Position numbers and translations under genes: made by a program
In this document: positions 16,719 through 24,814 of the stretch, piece after piece
How positions within the stretch are numbered: the first letter of the stretch is position 1
Layout: each line of letters opens with the position of its first letter
Origin: JAEUOS01 sp965279115
Lineage (GTDB): Bacteria > Pseudomonadota > Gammaproteobacteria > Burkholderiales > JAEUOS01
Assembly (NCBI GenBank): GCA_965279115.1
Contig: OZ257137.1
Span: 6,138,001-6,202,000 of the forward strand
Direction of reading: 5' to 3'
Length of the DNA stretch: 64,000 nt
Notes under the pieces: model-generated
What the model was told of the DNA's origin: nothing
The model's database searches: none
The model's input: only the letters and a program-made list of their open reading frames with translations

Positions 16719-17687
16719 TTATTGGGCTTGCATCTTGGCGCGCTTGGCGATGCGTGCCGAGACTTCGATTTCCTTGCGCACGAAGGCGTCGAATTCCGGC
16801 TGTGTCATCGGCATCGCATCGGTGCCGGTCTTGAGATAGCGATCCTTCACCTCCGGCGTGGCGGCAGCCTTCTGGATTTCCGCATGCAGGCGCTGCACGA
16901 TCGCCGCCGGCGTCCTGGAAGGCAGGAACGCGCCCACCCAGAGCGAAAAATCGGAGTCCGGAAAACCCGCTTCTATGCTGGTGGGCACGTCGGGCAGCAA
17001 CGGGCTGCGCCGCGCGCCGCTGGTGGCCAGCGCGGCCACCTTGCCGTCCTTGATCAACCCAAGTGCCGCGTTGATCGGCGCACAGTAAAACTCGAGGCGT
17101 CCGCCGACAATCTCGGTCACGGCTTCCGGGGTTCCCTTGAACGGCACATGCTGCAGGTCGATGTCGGCGACCAGCATGAATTTCTCCGCATTCAGGTGGG
17201 TCGCGCTGCCAATGCCAGCCGAGGCGAAGTTGAGCTGGTTGGGCCTGGCCTTGGCCGCGGCGACCAGGTCCTTGAGCGTCTTGTAACGGCCCTGTGGCGC
17301 GATGATGATGTTGGGAACCGCCCCCAGGCCGCCGACGTTGGTGAAGTCCTTCAGCGTGTCGTATTGCAGGTTGGTATAGATCGCCGGATTGACCGCGTGC
17401 GAGCCGGAATGCACCAGCACGGTGTAGCCATCCGGGTCGGATTTGGCCACGGCAGTCGCGGCGATCGTGCCGCCGGCGCCGGGGCGGTTCTCGATCACGA
17501 CCGGCTGCCCCAGCGAGACCGCCATGCGCTCGGCGATGGTGCGTCCCATGATGTCGGTCGAGCTGCCGGCCGTGAAGGGAATCACGAACTTGATCGGCTT
17601 TGTCGGATAGCCCTGCTGGGCCCTGACGCCGGCGGCTGCAAGGGCCGCGGCGGATGCGCCAGCGGCGAGAAACTCTCTTCTTTGCAT
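16719..17687 (-). CDS. Bug/TctC family substrate-binding protein (Bug 6)
   Basis: 322 residues from the ATG at 17687, which has an AAAGGA ribosome site. The signal is MQRREFLAAGASAAALAAAG with cleavage near VRAQQGYP. The ligand loop has changed to IPFTAGSSTD: both glycines of the usual PGG are replaced by AGSS while the aspartate remains, so this receptor may have an unusual ligand or binding mode. It is encoded directly before the ring-cleavage dioxygenase and 20 bases after the carboxymuconolactone-decarboxylase-like gene, the closest receptor to the core catabolic enzymes. It is therefore the best candidate for binding the pathway substrate. Confidence 0.91.
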   Translation of the reverse strand: MQRREFLAAGASAAALAAAGVRAQQGYPTKPIKFVIPFTAGSSTDIMGRTIAERMAVSLGQPVVIENRPGAGGTIAATAVAKSDPDGYTVLVHSGSHAVNPAIYTNLQYDTLKDFTNVGGLGAVPNIIIAPQGRYKTLKDLVAAAKARPNQLNFASAGIGSATHLNAEKFMLVADIDLQHVPFKGTPEAVTEIVGGRLEFYCAPINAALGLIKDGKVAALATSGARRSPLLPDVPTSIEAGFPDSDFSLWVGAFLPSRTPAAIVQRLHAEIQKAAATPEVKDRYLKTGTDAMPMTQPEFDAFVRKEIEVSARIAKRAKMQAQ

Positions 17688-17707
17688 GATTTGAATCCTT
17701 TCCCGAG

Positions 17708-18226
17708 TCAATGTCCGATGTGTAGCGCCACCAGGAAGCGCGACACCATGTTGTAGGCGGCAACGGTGGCCACCATTTCAGTGAGCCCGCGGTCGTCGAA
17801 GCGGGCGCGCACCGGCGCGAACACGGCATCCGGCACCTCGATGTCGCGGGTCATGCAGTCGGTCAGGGCGAGCACGGCGCGCTCGGCATCATCAAACAAG
17901 TGCGAAATGCCGGCTTCGCGCACCGCGTCGATCTTGGCCTGCGACGTGCCTGCCTTGAGGGCATGCGGCACATGGGCGTCGAATTCGTAGGGAGCGCGGT
18001 TGAGAACCGCCACCCGCAGGATCGCCAGTTCACGCAGATGCGCCGGCACGCTGCTGTGGTTGCGCACCGCCGAGAGCATTTGTTCCCAGCCATTGGCCAG
18101 TGGGGCGCTGTTGAGAAGCACCTGGTACAACTCGGAAATGCGGCCGCGTGCGGCCTGGATGCTGGCTTCCTGCGCAGCCAGTTCGGGACGGGTGCCGGGT
18201 GGCACCGGTGGTACGCGTGTGGACAT
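17708..18226 (-). CDS. Carboxymuconolactone decarboxylase (CMD)/AhpD-like protein
   Basis: 172 residues, all-helical. The CMD core is at about 60-125: HLRELAILRVAVLNRAPYEFDAHVPHALKAG, followed by a typical TSQAKIDAVREAG segment. The CxxC pair of AhpD peroxidase-reducing enzymes is absent, so a thiol redox role is unlikely. The charge-relay EFDAHV segment is kept, as in gamma-carboxymuconolactone decarboxylases. In hydroxyquinol-type operons such proteins are often present without a defined step. It is encoded 46 bases after the SDR and 20 before Bug 6. Function is inferred only as far as the family. Confidence 0.85.
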   Translation of the reverse strand: MSTRVPPVPPGTRPELAAQEASIQAARGRISELYQVLLNSAPLANGWEQMLSAVRNHSSVPAHLRELAILRVAVLNRAPYEFDAHVPHALKAGTSQAKIDAVREAGISHLFDDAERAVLALTDCMTRDIEVPDAVFAPVRARFDDRGLTEMVATVAAYNMVSRFLVALHIGH

Positions 18227-18272
18227 GTTTGCCTCGGTGTCGTGTTGTCAGTTCGGAAGGCGCCTGAAGAAG

Positions 18273-19076
18273 TCAGCCGCATCGCACCGTCATGCCGCCA
18301 TCCACCACGATTTCGGTGCCGGTGATGAATCGGGCCTCGTCGGAGGCCAGGAAAAGAATTGCGTTCGCGGTGTCCGTGCCGTCGCCCATGAAACCAAGCG
18401 GTATGCGCGCCTGGCGGGTCTTGAGCAAGGCCTCGACATCGCCTCCGGCGCGTTGGCCGGCCAGCCGGTACTCGACCATGGGCGTATGCAACTGGCCCGG
18501 AACCACGGTGTTGACGCGAATGTTCTTCGAGGCATATTGCATCGCCACCACCTTGGACAGCTGGATCACCGCCGCCTTGGTGGCGGCATAGGCCACCTGG
18601 GCAGCCCCGGTCCAGCGCAAGCCGGAGGTCGAGGCCAGGTTGACGATGACGCCGCCCCCCTGCCCCTCCATGACCGGCAGGATATGCTTGCAACCCAGAA
18701 ACACGCTTTTCAGGTTGAAATCCACCTGTGCGTCCCAGACTTCCTCGCTCATCTCCACCGGGCCACCGGCGGCGGAACCACCGACGTTGTTGACCAGGAT
18801 ATCCACCCTGCCGAAGCGATCCTTGCAGGCAGCGATCATTGCTGCAACGGAAGCGCTTTCGGTCGCGTCGCATGAAAAGGTCTCGATCTCGCCACCGGCT
18901 TCCCGCGCGCGCGCCACGGTTTCGGCCAGGCGGGCCGCGTCGTTGTCGGCGGCCAGCACGCGCGCGCCCTCCTGCGCGAAGCGCACGGCTGTCGCACGGC
19001 CGTTGCCCCATCCGGGGCCTACCGAGCCTGCTCCGCTGACGATGGCCACCTTGCCGGCCAGGCGCGCAGCGCTCAT
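18273..19076 (-). CDS. Short-chain dehydrogenase/reductase
   Basis: 267 residues. The Rossmann start is unusual: VSGAGSVGPGWGNGRATAVR has extra glycines and a GWGNG insertion compared with the standard TGxxxGIG. The NNVGGSAAGGP motif, the catalytic serine in LASTSG, and YAATK (Tyr-x3-Lys) are present, as is the C-terminal ITGTEIVVDGG. It should oxidise or reduce an alcohol/carbonyl with NAD(P). Its ATG overlaps the stop of the preceding beta-hydroxyacid dehydrogenase by four bases (ATGA), so the two are coupled. The substrate is unknown; a step that trims a side chain before ring attack is possible. Confidence 0.88.
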   Translation of the reverse strand: MSAARLAGKVAIVSGAGSVGPGWGNGRATAVRFAQEGARVLAADNDAARLAETVARAREAGGEIETFSCDATESASVAAMIAACKDRFGRVDILVNNVGGSAAGGPVEMSEEVWDAQVDFNLKSVFLGCKHILPVMEGQGGGVIVNLASTSGLRWTGAAQVAYAATKAAVIQLSKVVAMQYASKNIRVNTVVPGQLHTPMVEYRLAGQRAGGDVEALLKTRQARIPLGFMGDGTDTANAILFLASDEARFITGTEIVVDGGMTVRCG

Positions 19077-19966
19077 GGCTTGATTCCCGCCAGACGCTCG
19101 CTGTAGCGCACGGTGGATATGTAGTCCAGATCGCCGTCACCTTGCGCGGCGATGGCCTCGTAGATCTGCCGGACCTGCGCCGTGAGTCCGAGCGGCACGC
19201 CGCTGCGCGCCCCCTCGCCCAGGATGAGGTCCAGATCCTTGATCATCTGCAGGCCGGAAAAAGTGGACGCGTAATCGCGCGCCTGCAAGGGCGCCACCTT
19301 GTAGTTGACCATCGGCGAGCCCGCCGCGCTCTTGCCCATGATGTCGAGCATCTGCGACCAGTCCAACCCGCCCTTCTCCCCCAGCGCCAGCGCCTCTCCC
19401 ATCAGACCGGCGGTGCCGGCGATGAGCAGGTTGATCACCAGCTTGATGACACGTCCCTGCTCGCCTTCCCCGAGATAAAAATGCGTCTTGCCGAAGGTAT
19501 CCAGCAGCGGCCTCACGAAGTCGTATGCAGCCCTGGGCCCCGAAGCCATGACCGTCAGCGCCGCCGCGCGCGCGACCACCGGGTTGCCCGATACGGTGGA
19601 ACGAACGTACTCGACGCCCGCCGCCTTGAGGGTCGTGGCCACCTCGGCCGAAATGCCGGGAGAGACGGTACTGGCATCCGCATAGATCAGGCCCGGGCGC
19701 CCCGCCGCCGCCACCGCCGCGGCCACGCTGGCGAACACCGCGTCGTTGGGCAGCGAACTCATCACGACGTCAGCGGCACTTGCGCAGGCACCGACGTCAG
19801 ACGCCGCCTTTGCGCCGGCCGCCGTGGCCAGGGCAAGGTTGGCTGCCACGGGATCATAGGCAACCACGCCAAAACCGGCACGGCACAGGTGCTCGATCAT
19901 CGGCACGCCCATCTTGCCGGCGCCGATGAATGCGATGGTATGGGTCCCCGGGGTCGCGATCGTCAT
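19073..19966 (-). CDS. Beta-hydroxyacid dehydrogenase family oxidoreductase (3-hydroxyisobutyrate dehydrogenase-like) 2
   Basis: 297 residues. The NAD(P)-binding site is IAFIGAGKMGVPMIEHL near the N-terminus, followed by VMSSLPNDAVFASV and the substrate-binding STVSGNPVVARAAALTVMASG. The catalytic lysine is within GRVIKLVINLL. Family members oxidise 3-hydroxyisobutyrate, tartronate or related short hydroxyacids, or reduce their semialdehydes. The ATG at 19966 shares a base with the stop of the amidohydrolase gene (TGATG), and the stop overlaps the SDR start, so three genes are tightly coupled. A second family member is at 21328-22257; the two flank the amidohydrolase. Confidence 0.9.
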   Translation of the reverse strand: MTIATPGTHTIAFIGAGKMGVPMIEHLCRAGFGVVAYDPVAANLALATAAGAKAASDVGACASAADVVMSSLPNDAVFASVAAAVAAAGRPGLIYADASTVSPGISAEVATTLKAAGVEYVRSTVSGNPVVARAAALTVMASGPRAAYDFVRPLLDTFGKTHFYLGEGEQGRVIKLVINLLIAGTAGLMGEALALGEKGGLDWSQMLDIMGKSAAGSPMVNYKVAPLQARDYASTFSGLQMIKDLDLILGEGARSGVPLGLTAQVRQIYEAIAAQGDGDLDYISTVRYSERLAGIKP

Positions 19967-21321
19967 CAGGCCACCTTCTTGAGATTGAGCGCACCGAGGA
20001 TGCGGTCGCCGGAAGCGGACAACTGCGCCTGCAGTCGGGCGATGTCCGCATGCAGCAATTTTCCGTGGCGCTTCTTCCAGCGCCCCGCGATCATCACGGA
20101 GTCGATATTGGCGAGGCTGGTCTGCATGACCACGCTGGCTACCGGGTCGTGCACCGGGTGCATGTTGAGCTGGCGTGCGTCGATCAGCACAAGGTCCGCC
20201 TGCTTGCCCACCGCCAGCGAACCGATGCGGTCTTCCATGCGCAGCATGCTGGCCCCCAGCGTGGTGATCCACGACAATGCGTCCCGCACCGGCACGGTGG
20301 AGGTGTCCGGAATCGTGGCATGCGCGGCGCGGTAGTCCGCGTTGTCCAGCGCGCGTTGCATGGCCAGCGCGATGCGCGCCACCGTGAACATGTCGCCGGA
20401 CATCACCGATTCGAGGTCTACGCCGAGCGTGGGGCCACTGCCAAGCCTGCGCAGGCGTCCGGTGATCGGGTGGCCGTGGCCCTGTGCCATTTCATTCTCG
20501 GGCGTGATCGAAAAACTCATGCCGAGATCGACGAAGCGCTTCAACTGCTCGTCCGACAGGTTGTTGCCGTGGACGATGTTGACGTTGTCACCCAGGAGGC
20601 CGGCCGCCTCCAGGCGCTCCCAGCCGTCCGGCGTCTTGGCGGCGCCGCCCCCCTGGTGCATGCTGGCGATCAGCCCGAACTCGCGTGCCAGCGCGAAATC
20701 CGCCATTGCCACGTCAAGGGTGGAGTAATGCGGTCCCAGGATCGCCAAACCGAGCGTGACCAGGCCGTCATTGGCGGGCAAGCGATGCTTGAGCAGGCGC
20801 TCGACTTCGTGGCGTGGATGCGGAACTTCCCAAAAGGGTTTCTGGCCCGGCTTGGGATCCGGCTTGGGGCTGCCGTGGAAGAACGCGGCCCGAATGCCGG
20901 ACTCGACCAGCCCGTCGATGGCCGCGTCGGTATGCGCGGGCGTAGGGTTGTTGTGGCACCAGTCCACCAGCGTGGTGGTCCCGCAGTTGATCTGGTTCAG
21001 CGCGCCAACGGTGTTGGCGATGCCGATGTCCTCCGGTCGAAACACGGTCGCCAACCCGGCATGCACATGCTTGAAATACTCGAGCAGCGTCCAGTTCGCG
21101 GCGACGCCACGCAACCCGGTCTGCCAGGTATGCATGTGGGCATTGATGAGGCCCGGAATGACGATGAAGCCGCTTGCGTCAACCACTTCGGCGTCGCCGA
21201 CCGCAAGGGAAGGCGCGATGGCGGCGATTCGATCGTTTTCGATCAACAGGTCGCCTGTCAAATCTCCCGTCGCCTCATCCATCGAGACGATCGTGGCATT
21301 GCGAATCAGGATGCGGGCCAT
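19966..21321 (-). CDS. Amidohydrolase superfamily protein (TrzA/AtzA/SsnA-like deaminase group)
   Basis: 451 residues. The metal-dependent TIM-barrel shows its first ligands in LINAHMHTWQTG (H62, H64), later histidines in ASMHQGG and HGNNLSD, and the aspartate in LGVDLESVMSGDMF. Length and layout fit the chlorohydrolase/aminohydrolase branch that includes atrazine chlorohydrolase, hydroxyatrazine hydrolase, guanine and 8-oxoguanine deaminases. These remove an amino, chloro or alkylamino group from an N-heterocycle. It lies 6 bases after the first beta-hydroxyacid dehydrogenase and is fused by stop/start overlap to the second. Its presence hints that the pathway takes a nitrogen- or halogen-substituted compound. 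That is inference. Confidence 0.88.
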   Translation of the reverse strand: MARILIRNATIVSMDEATGDLTGDLLIENDRIAAIAPSLAVGDAEVVDASGFIVIPGLINAHMHTWQTGLRGVAANWTLLEYFKHVHAGLATVFRPEDIGIANTVGALNQINCGTTTLVDWCHNNPTPAHTDAAIDGLVESGIRAAFFHGSPKPDPKPGQKPFWEVPHPRHEVERLLKHRLPANDGLVTLGLAILGPHYSTLDVAMADFALAREFGLIASMHQGGGAAKTPDGWERLEAAGLLGDNVNIVHGNNLSDEQLKRFVDLGMSFSITPENEMAQGHGHPITGRLRRLGSGPTLGVDLESVMSGDMFTVARIALAMQRALDNADYRAAHATIPDTSTVPVRDALSWITTLGASMLRMEDRIGSLAVGKQADLVLIDARQLNMHPVHDPVASVVMQTSLANIDSVMIAGRWKKRHGKLLHADIARLQAQLSASGDRILGALNLKKVA

Positions 21322-21327
21322 GGCGCC

Positions 21328-22257
21328 TCAGGACTCCAGGCCGTCGCTGATCTCAACATTCGCCGGTGTGAGTTCCAGCCCGGCGTTCTTGGCCAGTTCC
21401 ACCAGCAACACCGCGAAATCGACATTGTCGTAACCACGCCCGACCAGCGCCGCAATCGATTCCCGGGTCGCGGCCGCCGCGGGCATGGTCACTCCATGGG
21501 TCTTGGCCGCGGCCATGCCGAGGTCCATGTCCTTGAGCAGCAGTTTGGGGGTGAAGGTGACCTTGTCGAAGGTGAGGTTGGACAGGGTCGGCGTCTTGTA
21601 GGTGGTGTACATCGACCCCAGCACCGAATTGTTGATCGACTGCAGGAATACGTGCCGCGGGATGCCGGCCTTCTCCGCCAGCACCGCGACCTCGCAAAAG
21701 GTCTGGATGATCACGCCGAACATGGTGTTGTGGGCGATCTTCCAGACACGCGCCAGTTCGCCTTCACCCAGCCACATTTCCGAGCGCCCCAGCATGGCGA
21801 GGTAGGGCCGCACCGCATCGTAGGATGCCTTGGGGCCGGAGGCCACCACCGAAAGCTTGCCAGCCTTGGCGACCTTGGCATTGCCCGAAACCGGAGCGCA
21901 AACGTAGGCGATGCCGCGCTTTTCCAGCTCGGCCCGGACTTCCGAGGACCCTTCCTGTGAGATCGACGAACAATCCACCACCATGTTCGGCTTGGCCGCG
22001 CCGGAGAGCAGGCCGCCTGCTTCAAACAGGACTTCCTTCAGGTCGGCGGTGGTCGATACCATCGTGAAAACGATGTCGCGATCGGCGAGATCGGGCTTGC
22101 CGGCCACGATCTTCGCGCCATGGGGTTTGAGCGGTTCGGCCTTCGCCGCAGTGCGATTCCAGACCGAAACGTCACAGCCGTTCTTGAGGAGGCGGATGGC
22201 CATGGCTTCGCCCATGCGTCCGAGTCCGATCCAGCCGATGGTGGGGTGCTTGCTCAT
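21328..22257 (-). CDS. Beta-hydroxyacid dehydrogenase family oxidoreductase (3-hydroxyisobutyrate dehydrogenase-like) 1
   Basis: 309 residues from the ATG at 22257. The dinucleotide site is IGWIGLGRMGEAMAIRLL, the family signature continues as VCAPVSGNAKVAKAGKLSVVASG, and the catalytic lysine is in ARVWKIAHNTM. Sequence differs clearly from the second copy at 19073-19966, so they are not a recent duplication and may act on different substrates or in sequence. It follows the CoA-transferase beta gene by 46 bases and precedes the amidohydrolase by 6. An earlier opening in the frame adds 35 residues without family character and was not used. Confidence 0.9.
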   Translation of the reverse strand: MSKHPTIGWIGLGRMGEAMAIRLLKNGCDVSVWNRTAAKAEPLKPHGAKIVAGKPDLADRDIVFTMVSTTADLKEVLFEAGGLLSGAAKPNMVVDCSSISQEGSSEVRAELEKRGIAYVCAPVSGNAKVAKAGKLSVVASGPKASYDAVRPYLAMLGRSEMWLGEGELARVWKIAHNTMFGVIIQTFCEVAVLAEKAGIPRHVFLQSINNSVLGSMYTTYKTPTLSNLTFDKVTFTPKLLLKDMDLGMAAAKTHGVTMPAAAATRESIAALVGRGYDNVDFAVLLVELAKNAGLELTPANVEISDGLES

Positions 22258-22303
22258 TTGATTTCCGATGCGTTGGTTCGAGGTTGAATGAAGGCGATGT
22301 TGA

Positions 22304-22948
22304 TCAGGGTTTGAGCAGCGGTACGCCGGAAATGCGCACCAGCTCATCGAATGACAGACCATCCACCCAGTCCACCGCCGTCACCCCGCCGGGGCCGATG
22401 GCCAGTGTGGCCAGGTCGGTGTAGACGCGCTTGACACATCCCACCCCGGTCAGGGGATAGGTGCAGCGCTCGACGATCTTCGACTCGCCCGCCTTGGTCT
22501 GGTGCTCCATCATCACATAGGTACTTTTTGCGCCGACCGCCAGGTCCATCGCGCCGCCGACCGCCGGAATCGCATCCGGTGCGCCGGTGCTCCAGTTGGC
22601 CAGGTCGCCGTTGATCGCCACCTGGAAGGCGCCGAGAACGCAAATGTCCAGGTGGCCGCCACGCATCATCGCGAAGGAGTCCGCGTGATGGAAGAATGCG
22701 CCCCCGGCCAGCAAGGTGACCGGCTGCTTGCCGGCATTGACGAGATCCCAGTCCTCCTCGCCCTTGGCTGGCGCCGGCCCCATGCCGAGGATGCCGTTCT
22801 CGCTGTGCAGGAAGATCTCGCGCTCATGCGGCAGATGGTTGGCGACCATCGTCGGCAAGCCGATGCCCAGGTTGACATAGGCGCCTTCCGGAATGTCGCG
22901 GGCGACGCGTGCCGCGATTTCGTCACGGGTTCTGCGTGTATAGCTCAT
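22304..22948 (-). CDS. pcaJ: 3-oxoacid CoA-transferase, beta subunit (PcaJ-like)
   Basis: 214 residues, typical for the beta subunit. The active-site glutamate lies in FLHSENGILGMGPAP (E50), which forms the covalent glutamyl-CoA thioester. GAFQVAINGDLANW and GGAMDLAVGAKSTYVMMEH follow as in 3-oxoadipate:succinyl-CoA transferases. With the alpha subunit it should activate 3-oxoadipate made by maleylacetate reductase. The ATG at 22948 has a GGAGG site and overlaps the alpha-subunit stop by four bases (ATGA). A thiolase to finish the pathway is not in the window. Acetoacetate or another 3-oxoacid is an alternative substrate. Confidence 0.9.
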   Translation of the reverse strand: MSYTRRTRDEIAARVARDIPEGAYVNLGIGLPTMVANHLPHEREIFLHSENGILGMGPAPAKGEEDWDLVNAGKQPVTLLAGGAFFHHADSFAMMRGGHLDICVLGAFQVAINGDLANWSTGAPDAIPAVGGAMDLAVGAKSTYVMMEHQTKAGESKIVERCTYPLTGVGCVKRVYTDLATLAIGPGGVTAVDWVDGLSFDELVRISGVPLLKP

Positions 22949-23631
22949 GCGGCCTCCTTCTGGTCCCTGCGCGCCACCTTGACCACGCGCTTGACGTAGA
23001 TGCCCGGGGTGACCACGACTTCGGGGTCGAGCGCGCCCAGTTCGACGGTCTCGTACACCTGCGCGACGGTGCACTTCGCGGCGGTGGCCATGATGGGCCC
23101 GAAGTTTCGCGCCGCCTTGCGAAATGTCAGGTTACCCCAGCGATCGCCGCATTCCGCCTTGATGAGGGAAACATCGGCGTGGATGGGATACTCCAGTACG
23201 TACATTCGTCCGTTGATCTCGCGGGTTTCCTTGCCTTTAGCCAGCTCGGTGCCGTACCCGGTGGGCGTGAAGAAAGCGCCGATACCGGCACCCGCGGCGC
23301 GGATGCGCTCGGCCAGGTTGCCTTGCGGCACAAGTTCAAGTTCCAGCTTGCCGGCGCGATACAGACTGTCGAAATGATGCGAATCCGCCTGGCGCGGAAA
23401 CGAGCAGATGATCTTGCGCACCCGCCCGGCCTTGAGCAGGGCTGCCAGACCATGCTCGCCATTGCCGGCGTTGTTGTTGACGATGACGAGGTTCCTGGCC
23501 CCTTGTTCGATCAGGCCATCAATGAGCTCATTGGGCATGCCGGCGCCGCCGAACCCGCCCGTCATGATGGTGGCGCCATCCGGTACGTCGGCCAGCGCCT
23601 CGGCGACCGACCTGCACAGCTTGTTGATCAT
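22945..23631 (-). CDS. pcaI: 3-oxoacid CoA-transferase, alpha subunit (PcaI-like)
   Basis: 228 residues. The N-terminal domain has the CoA-binding GGFGGAGMPNELIDGL loop and NNNAGNGEHGLAALL, then SFPRQADSHHFDSLY and GTELAKGKETREINGR, all standard for the alpha chain of 3-oxoadipate or 3-oxoacid CoA-transferase. The start at 23631 has a GAGGAG site; an upstream opening would run into the maleylacetate reductase gene. It begins 13 bases after that gene and is fused to the beta subunit. The pairing with maleylacetate reductase supports 3-oxoadipate as substrate, giving 3-oxoadipyl-CoA and succinate from succinyl-CoA. Confidence 0.9.
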   Translation of the reverse strand: MINKLCRSVAEALADVPDGATIMTGGFGGAGMPNELIDGLIEQGARNLVIVNNNAGNGEHGLAALLKAGRVRKIICSFPRQADSHHFDSLYRAGKLELELVPQGNLAERIRAAGAGIGAFFTPTGYGTELAKGKETREINGRMYVLEYPIHADVSLIKAECGDRWGNLTFRKAARNFGPIMATAAKCTVAQVYETVELGALDPEVVVTPGIYVKRVVKVARRDQKEAA

Positions 23632-23644
23632 GCTGGTGTTCTCC

Positions 23645-24706
23645 TCATGCGGCCGGCGCGCGGCCATGAAAAGCATCGTCCAGGAGCGCGCGAATGGAAG
23701 CGCGATCCAGCGGGCGCGGATTGGGATAGGGCGACGAAACGGCAATTTCGGCGGCGCGGTCCAGGCCGTCCTCGGTCATGCCGATGGCAGCCAGTGAAGT
23801 CGGCGTACCCAGCCGCTGTTCAAGCGCATACAGGCCCTGCGCCGCATCCGCGGCGCCGAGCGCGCGGGCGATGCGGCGCATGGCTTCGGGAGCCGCCTTG
23901 GCGTTGTACGCCGTGGCATGCGGCAGTATGACGGTGTGGGTTTCCGCGTGCGCCAGGTTGAAAGTGCCTCCCAGCGTATGGCACAGCTTGTGGTGCAGCG
24001 CCATCGCGCATCCGTTGAGCGCGATGCCGCACAACCAGGCGCCATAGAGCGCATTGCTGCGCGCCTCGATGTCGCCCGGCGCGGCGAGCACTGCGGGAAG
24101 GCCGGCAGCGAGGGCGCGAATGCCTTCCTCGGCCATGAGCGAGATCACCGGATTGGCATCGACCGCATAGAGTGCCTCCACCGAGTGGGCGATGGCGTTC
24201 ATGCCACTGGTGGCCGACAGAGCGGTCGGCAATCCGAGGGTCAATTCGGGGTCATAGATCACCGCGCGGGGCAACACACGCGGATCGCGCCCGGTCTTCT
24301 TGAGGCCGTCCTCGGTGATTCCGTAGATGGTGGTCATCTCCGAGCCCGCGTAGGTGGTCGGGATGGCAAGGATCGGCAGGCTGGATTCCAGCGCGATCGC
24401 CTTGCCCAGACCGGTGGTGGAACCACCGCCGATGGCGACCGCGCAATCCGCGCCCAGCCGTGAGGCCTCCTCGCGTGCCGCGCGCGCGGTTTCGATCGGC
24501 ACATGCATCACCGCCCGGGCAAAAACACCGGCGCAACGCCGACCCAGGCGGCGTGCCACGTCTTCGGCCTGCGCCGCCTGTTCGGGCGTGGACAGCACCA
24601 GTGCGCGGCTGGCGCCCAGAAGGTCGATTTCGCGCTCAAGATGAGCGATCGCACCTGCGCCAAACACCACCCGGCCGGGATGGGAAGAGTAAACGAATTG
24701 CATCAT
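23645..24706 (-). CDS. Maleylacetate reductase (iron-containing alcohol dehydrogenase family)
   Basis: 353 residues. The NAD-binding GGGSTTGLGKAIALE loop and the metal-site region with SGMNAIAHSVEALYA, MALHHKLCHTLGG and LAHAETHTVILPH are the signature of maleylacetate reductases, shorter than other iron-type alcohol dehydrogenases. The enzyme reduces maleylacetate to 3-oxoadipate with NADH, the step after intradiol cleavage of hydroxyquinol or chlorocatechols. It is the first gene of the long minus-strand run. The ATG at 24706 faces the IclR regulator across 151 bases. Known names vary (macA, tfdF, graC), so no symbol is assigned. Confidence 0.93.
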   Translation of the reverse strand: MMQFVYSSHPGRVVFGAGAIAHLEREIDLLGASRALVLSTPEQAAQAEDVARRLGRRCAGVFARAVMHVPIETARAAREEASRLGADCAVAIGGGSTTGLGKAIALESSLPILAIPTTYAGSEMTTIYGITEDGLKKTGRDPRVLPRAVIYDPELTLGLPTALSATSGMNAIAHSVEALYAVDANPVISLMAEEGIRALAAGLPAVLAAPGDIEARSNALYGAWLCGIALNGCAMALHHKLCHTLGGTFNLAHAETHTVILPHATAYNAKAAPEAMRRIARALGAADAAQGLYALEQRLGTPTSLAAIGMTEDGLDRAAEIAVSSPYPNPRPLDRASIRALLDDAFHGRAPAA

Positions 24707-24740
24707 GGCGGAATTTGGGGTACCTTGCGCGGGGAAATTT

Positions 24741-24755
24741 GTTCGCCACTAGAAC
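24741..24755. promoter_or_regulatory. Candidate IclR operator 1 (GTTC-N7-GAAC)
   Basis: The 15-bp palindrome GTTCGCCACTAGAAC lies between the divergent maleylacetate reductase and IclR genes, 35 bases upstream of the former. IclR-type regulators of aromatic pathways commonly bind 15-bp palindromes of this size. An identical half-site pair with the same 7-base spacing is found 74 bp away. No DNA-binding data exist; the role is inferred from position and pairing. Confidence 0.5.
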
Positions 24756-24814
24756 CGATGTTCGAATGGCGGATCAGGATGCAAAGCTGGCGCAAGTTTG
24801 TCAAGCAGATTTCG

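Noticed and set aside
16681..17829. The dioxygenase frame stays open for over 1.1 kb upstream, giving an apparent 672-residue protein
   Set aside because: The upstream part is arginine- and glycine-rich shadow of the Bug 6 gene in another frame. The real N-terminus at 16680 matches the family.
17708..18226. AhpD-type alkylhydroperoxidase
   Set aside because: The CxxC active pair is missing, so it is better called a carboxymuconolactone-decarboxylase-like protein.
19930..21960. A 676-residue plus-strand frame
   Set aside because: Antisense to the amidohydrolase and a beta-hydroxyacid dehydrogenase. No domain, no ribosome site.
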